Source: Hanleya hanleyi
Taxonomy: Eukaryota > Mollusca > Polyplacophora > Lepidopleurida > Hanleyidae
DNA length: 64,000 nt
Reading direction: 5' to 3'
Assembly (NCBI GenBank): GCA_036873755.1
Contig: JAVTVY010019487.1
Location: forward strand, 1-64,000
Position 1 is the first letter of the stretch; each line of letters begins with the position of its first letter. A program made the translations under genes and the position numbers. A model generated the notes under the pieces. The model saw only the letters and a list, made by a program, of their open reading frames with translations. It did no database searches and was not told the DNA's origin. This document shows, piece by piece, positions 1-12,659 of the stretch.

Positions 1-250
1 TATGTGTTGTATCTCAGGTACGCTTTTATTGTACCTGTTCATGTGGCAACTTGGATGATATGACCACACGGCCCCTAACACCGGCATAAGCGGTATTAGA
101 TACAAATCTAGAGAGCTATGATGGAAATGCTCTGACAACTCGTATACTGGTAATTGGTGAGCTGTTTCGCTGTGACAACTCGTACATTGGAGATTGGTGA
201 GCTGTATCATCGTCACTTCTACCGACCCCGAAGACATCCTGGCAAAATAA
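1..250 (+). repeat. Dispersed repeat beta with internal 40-bp duplication
   Basis: This block recurs closely at 46,093-46,290. It contains the beta core that is scattered through the window, recognisable by GGCCCCTAACACCGGC followed by GGTATTAGATACAAAT. Downstream of the core a 40-bp sequence starting TGACAACTCGTA is present twice in tandem (starts near 133 and 173), and the 46-kb copy shows the same duplication, so the duplication predates the spread. An inverted beta copy lies at about 430-590. The beta core is also part of the sequence downstream of the RT remnants near 35.2 and 58.0 kb, so it probably belongs to the 3' region of that element. No coding potential is visible. Confidence 0.7.
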
Positions 251-1679
251 CATACAATGCTTTCAATACTGCCATGACGAAGTTTAATGGAGTTTTGACC
301 AAAACCGCGACCGATACGGGCTAGAGAAAGAAACAGGCACGTATACTAAAAACATAGTAATATATCAACATATATGTCGGTGTCGAATATCACGGATATG
401 TTCTTAATAATAGCTTGCATTCTACTGATGTTTTCCTCGTTTCTTCTATCTACGGTCTCATAGTTCATCACTTTCCATCAGATGATTTGGTAGGGCTTAA
501 CATCATTCCTTTGAATATTAGACCTCTGACTCCGGTGATAGGCGCTGTGTGGCCATGCCATTAAAGATGTCCGTATGCTCAGCTAAAATAAGCGTCTCAA
601 ATCATCATAGCGACCATTTTGGTTCTTGTGATGTTTAGATACGCAGTTAGAATACTGGCCTGTGAGATCATATTGACTTCTTGTCAGTACACGGCATCTT
701 TTCTCGTCACCTTTAAATGAAAATCACGTGTAATCCGTGGGGCATACAGTGGTGGTTATGATTATGGCTACAAATCAGCAGAAATTAAATAGTTATATAT
801 CTCTGATAATGTTAACGTACTTAAAAATCGACCCGTATTTTGGACAGTCCTGTGACCCAGATTTTATACACAAACATGTAGCTATTTTATCTATAATCTG
901 TAAGGTCAAACTGAGCTCAGATACAGGTGTTCGTTCCATATGACCGCACACTGACAACGTATGAACCCGCATCTATAGAATGTCCCTGCGTTATTAATAA
1001 TCAGTATATATCGAGAGAATCTTTAATCCACCAGGTACAAAAAGGGGCGATTGATTATTTTGCATACAAGGTTTAAAGGGCGCCACCTGGTGACGCCTAT
1101 AACAAACAGGGACTAGACAGCTGTGTGTGGGATTGTCTGGTCGGCGCTTTGAAAATTACAGGCAGATCGATGACGTTTGCTGGAAAAGAAACCTGAGAAT
1201 AGGAAAGTATCATTAGATCTGATTTCTCTAGATATCACGATGAAATAAATACAAAACAGACAAAACACGATCTCAATTTATAAAGCTTTGCTATATAAAT
1301 CCATGGGAAAATCGCCGTATCCGGGCAGGACAGTCGTCATTTTATGTATGCTTAGTTGCCTCAATATCTGAACTATTATTGCTTTATACTTCGTTCGTGG
1401 TATTATGAATCGTATGTTGCCATGAGTATGTGATATTTACCCCCACGTTAATAAGGCGCTCGACATCACCACATTCTGAAATAATTATTTGTGACTGTTC
1501 TTGAAAAGTCATATATTTCATCCACGGGAATTGTGTAAAACAACAAGAGAGGAAAAGATGTTATGGGAGGTATTTACCTTGTTGAAATTCAATATGACAC
1601 CTCCTGTGCCGAATCGCGACCGATAGGGGCAGTCATTTAAATCGATAAACGTAATGTATACGTAGAAATTGGTCATCCT
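251..1679. other. No gene recognised; one inverted beta copy
   Basis: Only short ORFs are present and none resembles a known protein. Bases 430-590 are an inverted, diverged beta repeat. At 1,080-1,093 the minus strand reads TCACCAGGTGGCGC, which resembles a CTCF core but may be chance. I see nothing else in this stretch. Confidence 0.5.
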
Positions 1680-2215
1680 CTATCGTCTTCTATCGATATG
1701 AATATATCAAATGTAATATAAGTATTAACGTAATATTCTATGCTGGCCATAACAGATGATGCCAAAAGTTACAATCCACCAGTGCCACAATACGGCAACC
1801 GCTCATTCAAAGTTGTGCGGTGATAAATGCTATAGCCTACATGCATTTCTCTTTCGATAAAGCACATAGATATTTCAACCCGAAATTATTTGCACGTGCA
1901 TGGTCTGTAGTTACAAGACTTAACCAGGCTTGTCATTTTCATCCAGGGTAGAGCCACTTCTAAATAGTTAGATGTTGGCCGACACTCACTGATCCTACCG
2001 TATACGTCAGTTCCTTCATTAGTCCATGCCCCGCTGACGCAACTCGTCAGAAGAGAAATTCCATCCTAAAGTTGAGTGCACGTAGAGGACAGGTGAGTAC
2101 GGTGCATCCAGGTCACCTGTAACCAGGTACCTTTAAGGTCAGATACCTTTCTCTGCCTGACTGATTAAACTGAGATTCAAAAGATACCTGAACAGGTGTT
2201 AACTTTTTTTGCAAT
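1680..2215 (+). repeat. Delta repeat, copy 1
   Basis: This is one of three direct copies spaced about 1.8-2.0 kb apart (others 3,440-4,110 and 5,400-6,170). Shared landmarks in order are a block with CTATCGTCTTCTATCGATA, a block reading ACTTAACCAGGCTTGTCATTT, then TACGTCAGTTCCTTCATTAG, AGAGAAATTCCATC and CAGGTCACCTGTA. Related but more diverged blocks occur at about 13,195, 22,320 and 33,960 inside the larger 10-kb units. It has no ORF worth annotating. Its function is unknown; it behaves like an old non-coding repeat or a segment of a larger element. Confidence 0.65.
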
Positions 2216-2479
2216 ACGTTTCTTTTTTTTTTGCTATAAGCCTCAGGTATTTATGAAGCCTGATCAAAATGGGCATCCGTGAACTGGAGCAATATAGAAC
2301 AGAAAATGCTTTCAATAATTTCTTGTTTTGGGGGCCGGCAGTGACCTTTGGACTTTTACACCCAGTTTTGGTGCTTGCTTTGTCGTTGCTCAAATAATGC
2401 ATCCACTAAAATGATTTTAAAAGATCTTGATGTCCTATCGGCATCATTGGTTACTGTTGACCGCTTCTATCTTGCAGGA

Positions 2480-2650
2480 AAATAGTCTATGTTTATGTAT
2501 ACTATGATTGTTTATTTTGAATTTGGTGCTAATGATGTTACATGAATGATGTCTGTGGGATTATGGACGCACAAATTCCTTAATGGACGACGGTTGAATA
2601 TTGAATGACGGACTAGACGCTTGTATTTAAATGATTTCCTGATTGGTCCA
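2480..2650 (+). repeat. Alpha repeat fragment (RT-element tail)
   Basis: The sequence matches 35,450-35,620 (landmarks TATACTATGATTGT, GAATTTGGTGCTAATG, GGATTATGGACGCA, GACGGACTAGACGCTTGTA). In unit 3 this alpha block lies downstream of the RT remnant, so this is probably a stray 3' fragment of the same element. It is non-coding. Confidence 0.55.
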
Positions 2651-3439
2651 AATGGGCAATTTCCACTATAGTTCAAGTTAATCCCTGGACAACGCTCTCT
2701 GGTCTCGATGGCAGCGGGCGGTGCATAGACACCTGGCTGGCCGCTCGAGCTGCGGTTCGTCTTTCCGAGCACTTTCTATATCATTAACCAAGAATATATC
2801 TTAATCTGGGATAACTGATTATTTTCGACCTGAAGTTCCTAAAGTTCTTGTGTATTTAATCTTATTCGGCCTTTCTTGGAATCATAGGAATATTTTATCC
2901 ATGTTATCATATTTATGTCAATTATCAATAGTTGCAAAAACCTGCTCGATATTATAAACATAGGGGGAGATTATGAGAACAACCCGCGCGCGGTGACCCA
3001 CGTGCTCTGTATTAGTTTCGCCGATACCAAGGCAAGATAGCATTGCCCAAGATTTAATGTGGAAAGACGCCATTGGCAATAACCTTTGACCTCAATCTTA
3101 CTTGGTGATGCATTGTCTTCCAATGAAGAACTAAATAACGCTAGTCGGAGAAGAAGGCAGAGGAGAACTTGCATTGCTTAGGTCTTCACTAGCTGTAGAT
3201 GACGAGGTCCAAAAGCAGCATTCTTACCTTTTCCAGGCTGGACGGCGACAAATGATATAGTTGACGACATACTAGTGGGCACTCTTGGTTAATATCCCAG
3301 ACATCTCCATCTTGATGCGAAAGTATGTAAACGTATATGCCTTTGCACGTACACTTCTTGTGGCAGCAAATGTGCCTCGAAATCGACGATAGAAAGCTAT
3401 CCCGAGCTGAAAGCTGTCAGTTGAAACGATATAATAAAT
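2651..3439. other. No gene or repeat recognised
   Basis: Short ORFs on both strands show no recognisable domain. I saw no tandem or inverted structure. Confidence 0.4.
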
Positions 3440-4110
3440 ACTTAGGGTCTGGATTATATCTAATCGTCTTCTGTCGATACCAGTATATCAGAATTAATAT
3501 AAGCGTTACACTCTCCACGTTCAGGCCATCAGCATGCTATAGCCTAATAAGTTTTGTCCCACTGGCACCACAATACGGAAACGACTAATTCAAACTCGTG
3601 CGCTGATCAATGCTCAGAGGAAGGACCCCATATTTTTCTCTTTTGATGTCGCATAAACCTCGTACGTTCGTCTAACCTAAAATATTCAGGCATCGTCTGT
3701 AGTAACAAGACTTAACCAGGCTTGTCATTTGTATTCAGGTTTGAGTCACTTGTAAATAGAAAGGCGGTGAATTAAATACGAAGATCCGACCGTATACGTC
3801 AGTTCCTTCATTAGTTTATGACCCCCTGACGCAACACGTTGGAAGAGAAATTCCATCTTAAAGAAGAGGGCATAAAGGACAGCTGAGCATGACGAGTTCA
3901 GGTCACCTGTACTCAATATAAGGTATTAGTACGGTCAGATACCGTTACCCGCCTGACTGGTTAGCTCTAGCCTGACATTCAATAGATACCTGAAAACGAA
4001 TAAACTCTTAACACCTCATGCAGAATAGCCTCTATAACAGTCAATTATGCGCCCTCAATGGCAGAAGGGGTTCATTTGTTGTGAGAATTCCGCATATACC
4101 CCTATAGAAC
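3440..4110 (+). repeat. Delta repeat, copy 2
   Basis: This copy shares the landmark order of copy 1 (CTAATCGTCTTCTGTCGATA, ACTTAACCAGGCTTGTCATTT, TACGTCAGTTCCTTCATTAG, CAGGTCACCTGTA) and extends further right through a CCTCATGCAGA block and a CCCTCAATGGCAG block that it shares with copy 3. Divergence from copy 1 is substantial with many small indels, so the duplication is old. It is non-coding. Confidence 0.65.
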
Positions 4111-4246
4111 CACTACAACAGTTAATTGTATTGGGATATACCGACTCCGATAGACCGTTATCAGGAAAGGAAATGAAATTCCCTACATAATAGACAACTG
4201 AATATCGCCAGATTGCACCAGACTGGACAGAAGTCGGTATTATTAA

Positions 4247-4825
4247 TCCTATCTGGCCTGGGCTTTTTGGAACCTGTCTAGGCCTGGTGGGGGAGGGGAG
4301 GTCGAAATGGCTCCCACCAAATTATGTTTCTTACCCACTGGGCTAGGGGGCTGAAACTTACCACACTATACCCTTGGGTCAGGCTCTACCAGAAAATGTA
4401 ACAAAAAAAATGAAAGATGGCCGCTTTGATGACGTCACAATGACGTCATATTCAAAAACGGCATTTATTTGTCGATTTTTCAGTCAGATTTTCCGAATTT
4501 TTTATATTCATGGATTTTCCCCGCAAAAAACTGCACGATAAATTAGTAAATGTTAATGTGATGTGAAATAAAATAGTTTTGCCCACTTTTCATCTCGCAA
4601 AAGCATAAATTTCGAAGAAATATGACGAGAATATCACTTTTCTGGTACCCCACTTGGTTGCCATATAGAATTTATCCATGATCCTGTGCTCGGAGCGTTA
4701 TGCAAATAGGCTCAAAATGACCACAATATGACAAACTATAAAGTCACGGAGTTTCAGCTCTCAATGCGTTGTCGTTCCGGAGATAGCGCAGAAAGTTTGG
4801 TAGGGGGGGGGGCATTTTGGTAAAG
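4247..4825 (+). mobile_element. TTAA-flanked MITE (piggyBac-like), copy 1
   Basis: It begins directly after TTAA (4,243-4,246) with CCTATCTGGCCTGGGC, the terminal sequence shared by all copies of this family in the window (25,533-25,891 and 27,109-27,637 on the minus strand; 55,614-56,152 and 62,515-62,775 on the plus strand). The interior has the conserved order: TACCACACTATACCC, an AGATGGCCGC block, two TGACGTCA palindromes (4,430 and 4,441), then an AT-rich stretch and GTTCCGGAGATA. The right TIR and second TTAA are missing, so the copy is truncated near 4,825. TTAA targets suggest mobilisation by a piggyBac-type transposase. No transposase is encoded. Confidence 0.8.
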
Positions 4826-5399
4826 TTTATCCATTGTTATATAGAATATAGAACAGAAATTTCCATAAACACAGCCTGGTCCCAGGAAAAATAGAAGCAA
4901 TAAAGAAAACAGATAAATTGGAAATAAATAATTGACCAGTGCGATATAGTGCAATATACATTGTATTTATCAAATGTTTGTGAAATTCATTTAGTATTGG
5001 ATCATTGATAATCTTGCAAATAAATGATAGAAACACTGGTTATCAAACGTTGGTCAACTTAAGAGGTCAATCCAGTCGCTCGCTACACAAAATACCCAGT
5101 AATTCAATAGATAGTTGTGTACCAAACGCAGTTCTGGTCTATTTTTGTAAAATGTTTCACTTCAAGTTGAGTGATTTTGCACAAATACATTACTTCATGG
5201 TCCTGCTATTCGTGAATCATAATTGATAATGCCTGAGCACACAACAAAATTTTATACTCTATGCCAATCGAAACATTTCTTTCCAAAAAAATATTTAATT
5301 TTTGGCACTCAAACATCGCAAACCGCATTTCGTTCTCGCTAAACCATGCCATGTCATTTTATATTCCACGATACTCGAGGGTGACAACCTGCCACAAGA
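4826..5399. other. No gene recognised
   Basis: AT-rich sequence with only short, unconvincing ORFs. I see no repeat or RNA structure. Confidence 0.4.
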
Positions 5400-6170
5400 T
5401 AAGAACAGTGATTTGGAAAGGTATGATATAATAACTGCTTTGGAATCGGAGGACAACTCGTCGTTTTCCATCGGTAAAAATATATCAAATGTAATATAAA
5501 TATTCCAGTATTCACTTTCTATGCCAGCCACGACCATTGATGCTATAAGTGAAGACCAAACGAAACCAAAAAACGGAAACTAATCATTCAGTGTTATGCG
5601 ATGAGGAAGGCCTAGAGGATAAAACGTATCTAAATCTCTTTCACTATATTATACAAATGAAATTCTAAAAATAATCGCACGTGGGGTATAACTACAAGGC
5701 TTAGCCAGGCTTGTCATTTTCATTCAGTGTTGAGCCACTTACAAATAGCGAGTTGATGGATACAGTTCACAGATCCTACCGTCAGGACCGTATACACCAG
5801 CACGTCAGAAAGAAATTCCATTCTAAAAGTAGAGGTACATAGAATAGAGGGCAACTCACCATTGCGAACTCGGGTCACATATAACCACATAAGCTTTGAA
5901 AAAGTTGGAAGTATCTCCAACGAAACGTCAGCTCCACAGCAATACAGAAGTTGTTATCCATAGAATAACCTTGTGTTATATACGCCGACTTCTAAATGCC
6001 TATCAAATAAATCACATATAACCAATCTCAATGGGGTTGTCAGGTCAAATACCTTTCTTCGCCTGACTGGTTATACAGAGATTCAATAGATATCTGAAAA
6101 CTTTTCTCCACACCTCATGCAGACTAGCTCCAATAACAGTAAATTACGCCCTCAATGGCAGCGGTGTTTC
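5400..6170 (+). repeat. Delta repeat, copy 3
   Basis: Third direct copy. It carries the shared blocks TAACTGC...CCATCGGTAAAAATATATC, GGCTTAGCCAGGCTTGTCAT, AAATTCCATTCTAAAAGTAG and the right-hand CCTCATGCAGA / CCCTCAATGGCAG blocks. Compared with copies 1 and 2 it has an extra ~100-bp stretch around 5,890-6,010. It is non-coding. Confidence 0.6.
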
Positions 6171-6248
6171 AGAATAATTTACCTTTCACGTGTGAGAGTT
6201 CGCTCAAATCATTAAAAACGACCTTACGTAATATGTAGTTCATAATAT

Positions 6249-6388
6249 GAAAATATTGCCTTGTTTTGAGGGGAATATGCAGTTTTGTTGCCCCGAGGGT
6301 GTGCATATTGCCCGAGCCGCAGGCGAGGGCATTATGCACAGCCGAGGGGCAACGAAATTGCATATTCCCCTCACAAGGCAATAATTTC
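6249..6388. mobile_element. Foldback hairpin element
   Basis: About 65-bp imperfect inverted arms (starting GAAAATATTGCCTTGT and ending ACAAGGCAATAATTTC) surround a GC-rich centre reading CCCGAGCCGCAGGCGAGGG. The arms contain GAGGGGAATATGCA and its complement. A related half-arm word, GAATATGCAGTTTTGTTG, recurs near 6,812, so the mobile unit may be longer than the hairpin. No transposase ORF is seen and the superfamily is not assigned. Confidence 0.6.
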
Positions 6389-6394
6389 ATTATT

Positions 6395-7303
6395 ATATTT
6401 ATCAAATTAACTCTGTGCTAGTATATTATCTCTCGAGAAAAATAATGTTTTATGTTTATTTTGGAAGAGCGCATTCCTTCTGAGTTGATTGCTTTCAGTG
6501 GGCAATCGCCAGCAACATTATTTTTCATGCACGAGATTCCACTGATTCGGAGCTGCTTCGCTACTATCGTGTAAATCTCGCAACGCACGTATAGTTGTTC
6601 GATGCCGCTTCTTAGTTACTCCAATAATGTGCTTGGGTACGATTCTACTTACAATTAGATGGGGGGAGATAATTTATTTCTGCTGTGTTCTCCAGCTAAA
6701 ATCAACTCGACGAACCGCTCCGTGATGGGCTATTTGGAGCGCGACTGAGAGAACGGGGCGACCTCTGTTGTAATTATCTCCCTTTAGTGTATATTCCATG
6801 GCGGGTGGAATATGCAGTTTTGTTGACCGGGGAATATGCAGTTTTATCTCATTACAATTTATATAGAGAGACACTCTAATAAATATAATAATATCATATA
6901 ATTTCATAATATTCTCCGGGACAAATGACTGCTACACATCACCCTCCCCCTCCATCACATAATCTCTTTCCGTTCAATCTTATACAAAATTCAGTATACA
7001 TGGGAGGCGGTACATGTATACTCAAACTAGCCCAAATGTTTTTACTATTAACATTTGGAAAGTTTGTTATGCTATTTTGGAGAGCGCAATATTATGGATC
7101 CGAAGCATTTTAAAATAGATAAAGAACCATTTCTCATCACCCAGTCAGGTATAATGAGCAATCACTGTTCTCACTTATTAATTTTATGCATATTTGAAAC
7201 TGATACTGACTGTCGCACAAAAAATAGTCTCGATTTTTTAAGCAGAGATTCTATTGTTGACGAAGGCTGAATATTCAATGTGAGATATTATCAGGAAGGA
7301 AAA
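6395..7303. other. Non-coding; possible flank of hairpin element and alpha relic
   Basis: Bases 6,800-6,860 repeat part of the neighbouring hairpin arm. Bases about 7,080-7,270 weakly resemble the alpha tail repeat (GCATATTTGAAACTGATACT, compare 58,290-58,310). I see no gene. Confidence 0.4.
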
Positions 7304-8079
7304 AACAATCCTCTACAGTATCATCAACAATCCTCTACAGTATCATCAACAATCCTCTACAGTATCATCAACAATCCTCTACAGTATCACCAACAATCCT
7401 CTACAGTATCACCAACAATCCTCTACAGTATCATCAACAATCCTCTACAGTATCATCAACAATCCTCTACAGTATCATCAACAATCCTCTACAGTATCAT
7501 CAACAATCCTCTACAGTATCACCAACAATCCTCTACAGTATCACCAACAATCCTCTACAGTATCATCAACAATCCTCTACAGTATCACCAACAATCCTCT
7601 ACAGTATCACCAACAATCCTCTACAGTATCACCAACAATCCTCTACAGTATCATCAACAATCCTCTACAGTATCACCAACAATCCTCTACAGTATCACCA
7701 ACAATCCTCTACAGTATCATCAACAATCCTCTACAGTATCACCAACAATCCTCTACAGTATCATCAACAATCCTCTACAGTATCACCAACAATCCTCTAC
7801 AGTATCACCAACAATCCTCTACAGTATCACCAACAATCCTCTACAGTATCACCAACAATCCTCTACAGTATCATCAACAATCCTCTACAGTATCATCAAC
7901 AATCCTCTACAGTATCACCAACAATCCTCTACAGTGTCACCAACAATCCTCTACAGTATCACCAACAATCCTCTACAGTATCATCAACAATCCTCTACAG
8001 TATCATCACCAACAATCCTCTACAGTATCATCAACAATCCTCTACAGTATCATCAACAAGCCTCTACAGTATCATCAAC
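7304..8079 (+). repeat. 22-bp minisatellite, 35 units
   Basis: About 35 tandem units of 22 bp, consensus CAATCCTCTACAGTATCAYC plus AA, are nearly identical except for a T/C difference at one position. Reading that site along the array gives a mixed T and C pattern rather than random noise. Near 7,930 one unit has an A-to-G change, near 8,005 one unit carries a 3-bp insertion, and near 8,060 one carries a T-to-G change. Because 22 is not a multiple of 3 and the unit has no forward stop in any phase, a 280-codon ORF (7,280-8,122) runs through the array. It translates as a repeating 22-residue pattern and is most likely a by-product. Confidence 0.95.
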
Positions 8080-10139
8080 CTATACGGACATGCTTCGATA
8101 TTATTGTTTCATGTGGCGGTAAACATGTTCAATTTACAATGGATTTTCAAGTTCCAATAACACGCACTTGGCGAGTGTTAATGTCCAATCTGGATATTAA
8201 CAGAAGTTAGGACATTAGTGACCTTTACAGAGGTATGTCATGCCAGCCATGTTGCTGGATAAACAGTCATCGATTATACATAAAATATTCAAATCGGGAT
8301 GGTCGTCTGTTGAATGAGAAAGAGGTCCATTCCATGTCAGAATACAAATCGAAGATTTCATAACAAACATCCATCAAAATAATGGACGGGTTTGGTGCAA
8401 GTTATATATGGTCAAACATTGCTTCCATTTTAGTGAAGTGTTTCACTTTATCCTAAGCTACATGTATATATGGCACATCTCTTTTCATTTGTATCCTATT
8501 TATCCACCCCTATTCCTATGGTGCCTGTTCTTTTTCACACCCAAGAAGCCCACGTTTTCGTGAAGCGTTGAATTCCTGTACTTGTTGAATTCCTGTACTT
8601 GTAGATCAGCTGGCGGCATTATCTACGTTACATGATATTTTTATAAAAGTATTAAGACCATCATAGTTTCAAAACTGGTTCAAAATAATGCCACACAAGT
8701 TATTCTCTGTGCAGATTATAACACGAATTTGAGCGAGGAATAAAACATGTTAACGCTAGAATGAGAGCTTGGAATAAAAGTTCTTCTGTTGCTATTTACG
8801 TTAACTTTAGTCCATTAGCATATCTAAAGGGTAGTTTACGTCCTGTGTGCATAACATCTTTATATGATTTATATATGTACAATCAAGGCTAAATCTATCT
8901 CTTCGATGGAAGAAATGCAGAGGCCATTTCGACCTGATCATATTCGCGATAAAAACAATATTTTTTTTTTGCAAATAAAAATATTTACAAAGCAAGATTT
9001 TCGCATATTTTTTTAATTGCACTGAGTATAATTACCAATGGAGTAAACTCGAAATTATAGTACGATATAGAAGCATGGCCTGTAGAATACTTAGACATGT
9101 TACTGACAGATGAACATTTTCACCTGATTTTGAGTGGTAGATGTCGACAGAAGTGTACATTTCATTGGCCATATTCCGGTATATCAGGCTTAAGTATACT
9201 TTTCCTGTCTTATGTTCCGTGGCCAAAACACATTAAATATACAGTGATATACATCGACTATTACTAGCCCGCAAAGGCGATAGAGCTATCATGCATCGAT
9301 GCCTCCTTTCATTGGTATGGTCAGGAAATTCCCCGTAGGTTTGTATTGATAAATCGTTTGTTATTGAGGTGAACATGAATGAAGTATAGTTGTAGGTGCA
9401 AAAGAAGTATGGCGTGTTTTCCGGCTATTGCCATTAATGATGGCTTTCGATTTTAATGGAGGTATGGTATTGACTTATTATACATGTTCAATGTAGAACA
9501 AGGGAAATGGAAAGTACATTCCCATAAGAACCATTCACATGAACATGTATATTCCTAGAAGAGCGGAAAGTTCACCAGGTATACGAGAATAAATTCAATT
9601 CAATTCAATATAAAAGATGATGCTGAATATTTTAGTGAATTTGATGTGCCGATAATGTTATCGAGAGGGTTTCTATACTCAAGAAACACAATGCTGCAAT
9701 TTGTACACCGGTTCTCGTCCTTGTCATGAACGGTAATGTTATAAATACTGTGAATTCCAACATTATACCTCGCACATGGATGAGGATGTTATGACCGAAT
9801 TTTGCCGCAATGTACCAACCCCGTAACTATTCGTCCCTCGGCATCGCATTCTACAGAAGTTGACCAATATGGTAATGTTGACATCAATAGTCCAGTTGTA
9901 TGAGAGTATAACTGTAATATAAGATCGAGACAGTAGATTTTGTTTGGGTAAGCAATTGTAAGAGTAGCGCTGTTAACATTCATCCTGGCAACATTTTATT
10001 TCAGAAAGATGCTATCTGATGTTCGAACAATACCAACCTATTCAGAAACATGGACTATGCACCATTTGTAGATCTGGGCCCCACAGACTATGTCCTGAAG
10101 AGGAACTTGCCTTCTGCTAATAATTTTCGCGTTCGGGCT
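8080..10139. other. No gene recognised
   Basis: The ORFs here are short and resemble nothing I know. Small features are a poly-T tract near 8,960 and three ATTCA/AATTC steps near 9,593-9,612. I see no larger structure. Confidence 0.4.
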
Positions 10140-10265
10140 GTTTCTTCTATCTAGCGGTCACATAGTTCATCACACCAGATGACTTCATAGGGCTATTACA
10201 TCATTGCGTTCGGATATTACGGCAGAAGCCGGCGCTAGGTGCCGTGTGGTCATGTCATTACGCCG
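10140..10265 (-). repeat. Beta repeat, inverted copy
   Basis: On the minus strand this shows the beta core: the plus strand reads AAGCCGGCGCTAGGTGCCGTG, the complement of the GGCCCCTAGCACCGGCTT core. A similar inverted copy lies at 430-590, including the TTTCTTCTATCTA word upstream. A poly-T tract (10,271-10,285) follows. Non-coding. Confidence 0.6.
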
Positions 10266-10285
10266 ACAGTTTTTTTTTTTTTTTT

Positions 10286-12659
10286 CAACTGTATATATTC
10301 TCAGTCAGGTCGAATTCATCATCCAGCATTATGTATAGTTGTGAATAGATGACATGGTGATGACAGTCTACGATCATCAAGTCTGTACTTAGTGCTCATA
10401 ATATACGCCTCTGGGAAAAATCAATTAGCCTGGAGTTGCGACAGATTTTAAGCACACAATATACGTCTGAACAGTCTCTCGAAATATCATCCACACCATA
10501 ATATGAAGGTTGGTATAGAGACACTGATCTTTATGTGTAAGAAATATCCACCGACGGTGGTTATAGATTCAGTGTAATGTGTACAGTAAATGCTCGATAG
10601 TAAGATAGAATCAAATCGGAATCAAATTACTGTTAATTCAGGATTTTCGTGGAATTCAGTGTTTTTGGCTGATTTTCAGATTTTTTTTTCCTTCAGAACA
10701 CGAGGAATTTTGCAATAAAATAAGATTCTATTATTTCGTACAGTTTTCAGAAGAAAACTGGAGTGAATAGAAATGGGAAATATCGGTCGAATGGTACGTT
10801 CTGATTAGATGCCAGAGCAGCCAACTGATATAATTTTGCTTGCTTTTCTTTGAAAAGATCGACCGTAGACCTTAGACAAGGATAAGCAATATTAAGGTCA
10901 AAATGACGAGCGAAATGAGTGGTAGATAGAAGAACCACATATACACAGCACGAAAGTCATATGTAATGGGTTAATTCATTCAGTGGGTATAAATGAGTTA
11001 CCCCATCCACCTGGACTGCTATAACACGGTGAACATACGTTTATTGTATCATTTCAATCGCTATTTGCGAGCCTGGAAGGTCCAATACTAACCTGTTTGA
11101 TCGTCGTATTCTTCGAGACAATATGCGTTGGATGGTGTTCAGACCACCAAGAGGTGACCACATCGGAATATTCAATCACAGCCAAAAATTGACAATTTGA
11201 GGACATGTTCTGAAATTGGGTGCTGTTCTGAATTCGCTAAGAAAACACTTGGTAAACTCTCTCTTCTGGTTATTTCATCATCAAAATATTTTAATGGAGA
11301 AATCAGAAATCTGAAGGTCAATGAATACTTAATAACCTGAAGGAGAGTGCGACGTACATGTATTATACTTTTACGCACAACTGAGCTGTGGAGAGCAGTC
11401 CGAGCATGGGACAAATTATTCATGGTCCATTAATCACCGGTGTCCTTAGAATGGCGCAGGTCAGGGCGGACATATATGTATTTTAAGTGTAGTAATAATA
11501 AATATCAACCAAAAGGAACACCCAAAGGCTGAATTGACAAGTTCACTGTACGGCACCTAAATATTATGAGTATGCAGTGCTGCTGCAGCCTCGTGGATGT
11601 TTATGGCAATAATATGAGCTGGGAAAATACTCGGAATGATAATGCTAATATTATATGGTGAGTATGTCATCTCCGGCGATATTCAATAGTGCCCAAACCG
11701 ACCTATCCAATATTTTTTTCTTATTCAAATGAAGTTTGCCAGTAGTATTTTCAGATGGGATGCAATAATTGAATGCCTTATATTTGCAGCACGTAAATCC
11801 TTGTCAGACATGTCCAATGAAAAAAAAAATCCTCACTCAGGTGATTTCATTATTCAGACAAGGCAAAATAATCATCTCATAAATATGAATTTTCTCACCT
11901 ACATCTTACCTACCGAACGTTTGTAAATCTCAATCCGACACTTTGCCCGTGAAAAGTACTGCAAACGTGTATATGTCAAACAACCGATGCTGTCGCAAAT
12001 TCAGGAGTTGATAATCTCTTCAAGGTATTATCTCAAGAATTTGTCAAAAGAGTTTTAGGGTCGTAACGCAAATGTGAATTAATGTGGCACTCGATATTTA
12101 CATCGTTAATGATAAGATACATTTGTATTAAGTTAAATGAAATGGAGCATACATTTTGTCAGCCACGTTTCTTACCTTCGTCAATAGGCGGGAGTGGATG
12201 TCATTACTATTTGCGGTGGCACTTCCAGATTCCACCCTGGACGTCCCGTTGTGGTGTTCAGTTGTAATTGTCTTAACCTTCACATTGAGTGCAGACTCAT
12301 CCAACCACTCTGTACTCTCTGATGATCAAGAATATAAAACTAGAACGGATCCACCTATCCACTATAACAGATGCTTGGAAACTGGAGATAATCGAAATTC
12401 TCTTCATACAAGAATGTACGTCGTCCGTTTATCGGAATTCCAACCTTTATTCTGAATACCAGCTGAAAACATAGTTCATTACTATAAACGGGGCGCCCGT
12501 TATTCCAAGCTCAGAACTGATCAATGCTTAGCAATTGTACCGCGTAGAATCTTCCTCTTTCGAGACAAATCTTCAGTCTATTGATCCGAGTGTAATATAC
12601 GCAAGCCTATCAGTCTCAATGAAGCCGAAGGCAAGTGTAAATGTTTCTTTATAGTGAGC
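10286..12659 (+). repeat. 10-kb repeat, unit 1, left part
   Basis: This segment aligns in the same order with 20,590-22,300 and 31,740-33,950. Landmarks are ATTGTATCATTTCAATCG (11,046; also 20,845), a block near 11,840-11,930, and ATATAAAACTAGAACGGATC (12,332; diverged copies at 21,934 and 33,594). Divergence is high and indels are frequent, so it is ancient. No ORF is conserved between the three copies, which argues against a protein-coding duplication. Its nature is unknown. Confidence 0.6.

Noticed and set aside
7304..8079. CRISPR array
   Set aside because: Units are contiguous with no unique spacers, and the context is eukaryotic mobile DNA.
7280..8122. 280-codon ORF as a repeat protein gene
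   Set aside because: It is entirely the translation of a 22-bp minisatellite that has no stop in any forward phase. There is no start context, no non-repetitive domain, and the frame survives only because of unit length.
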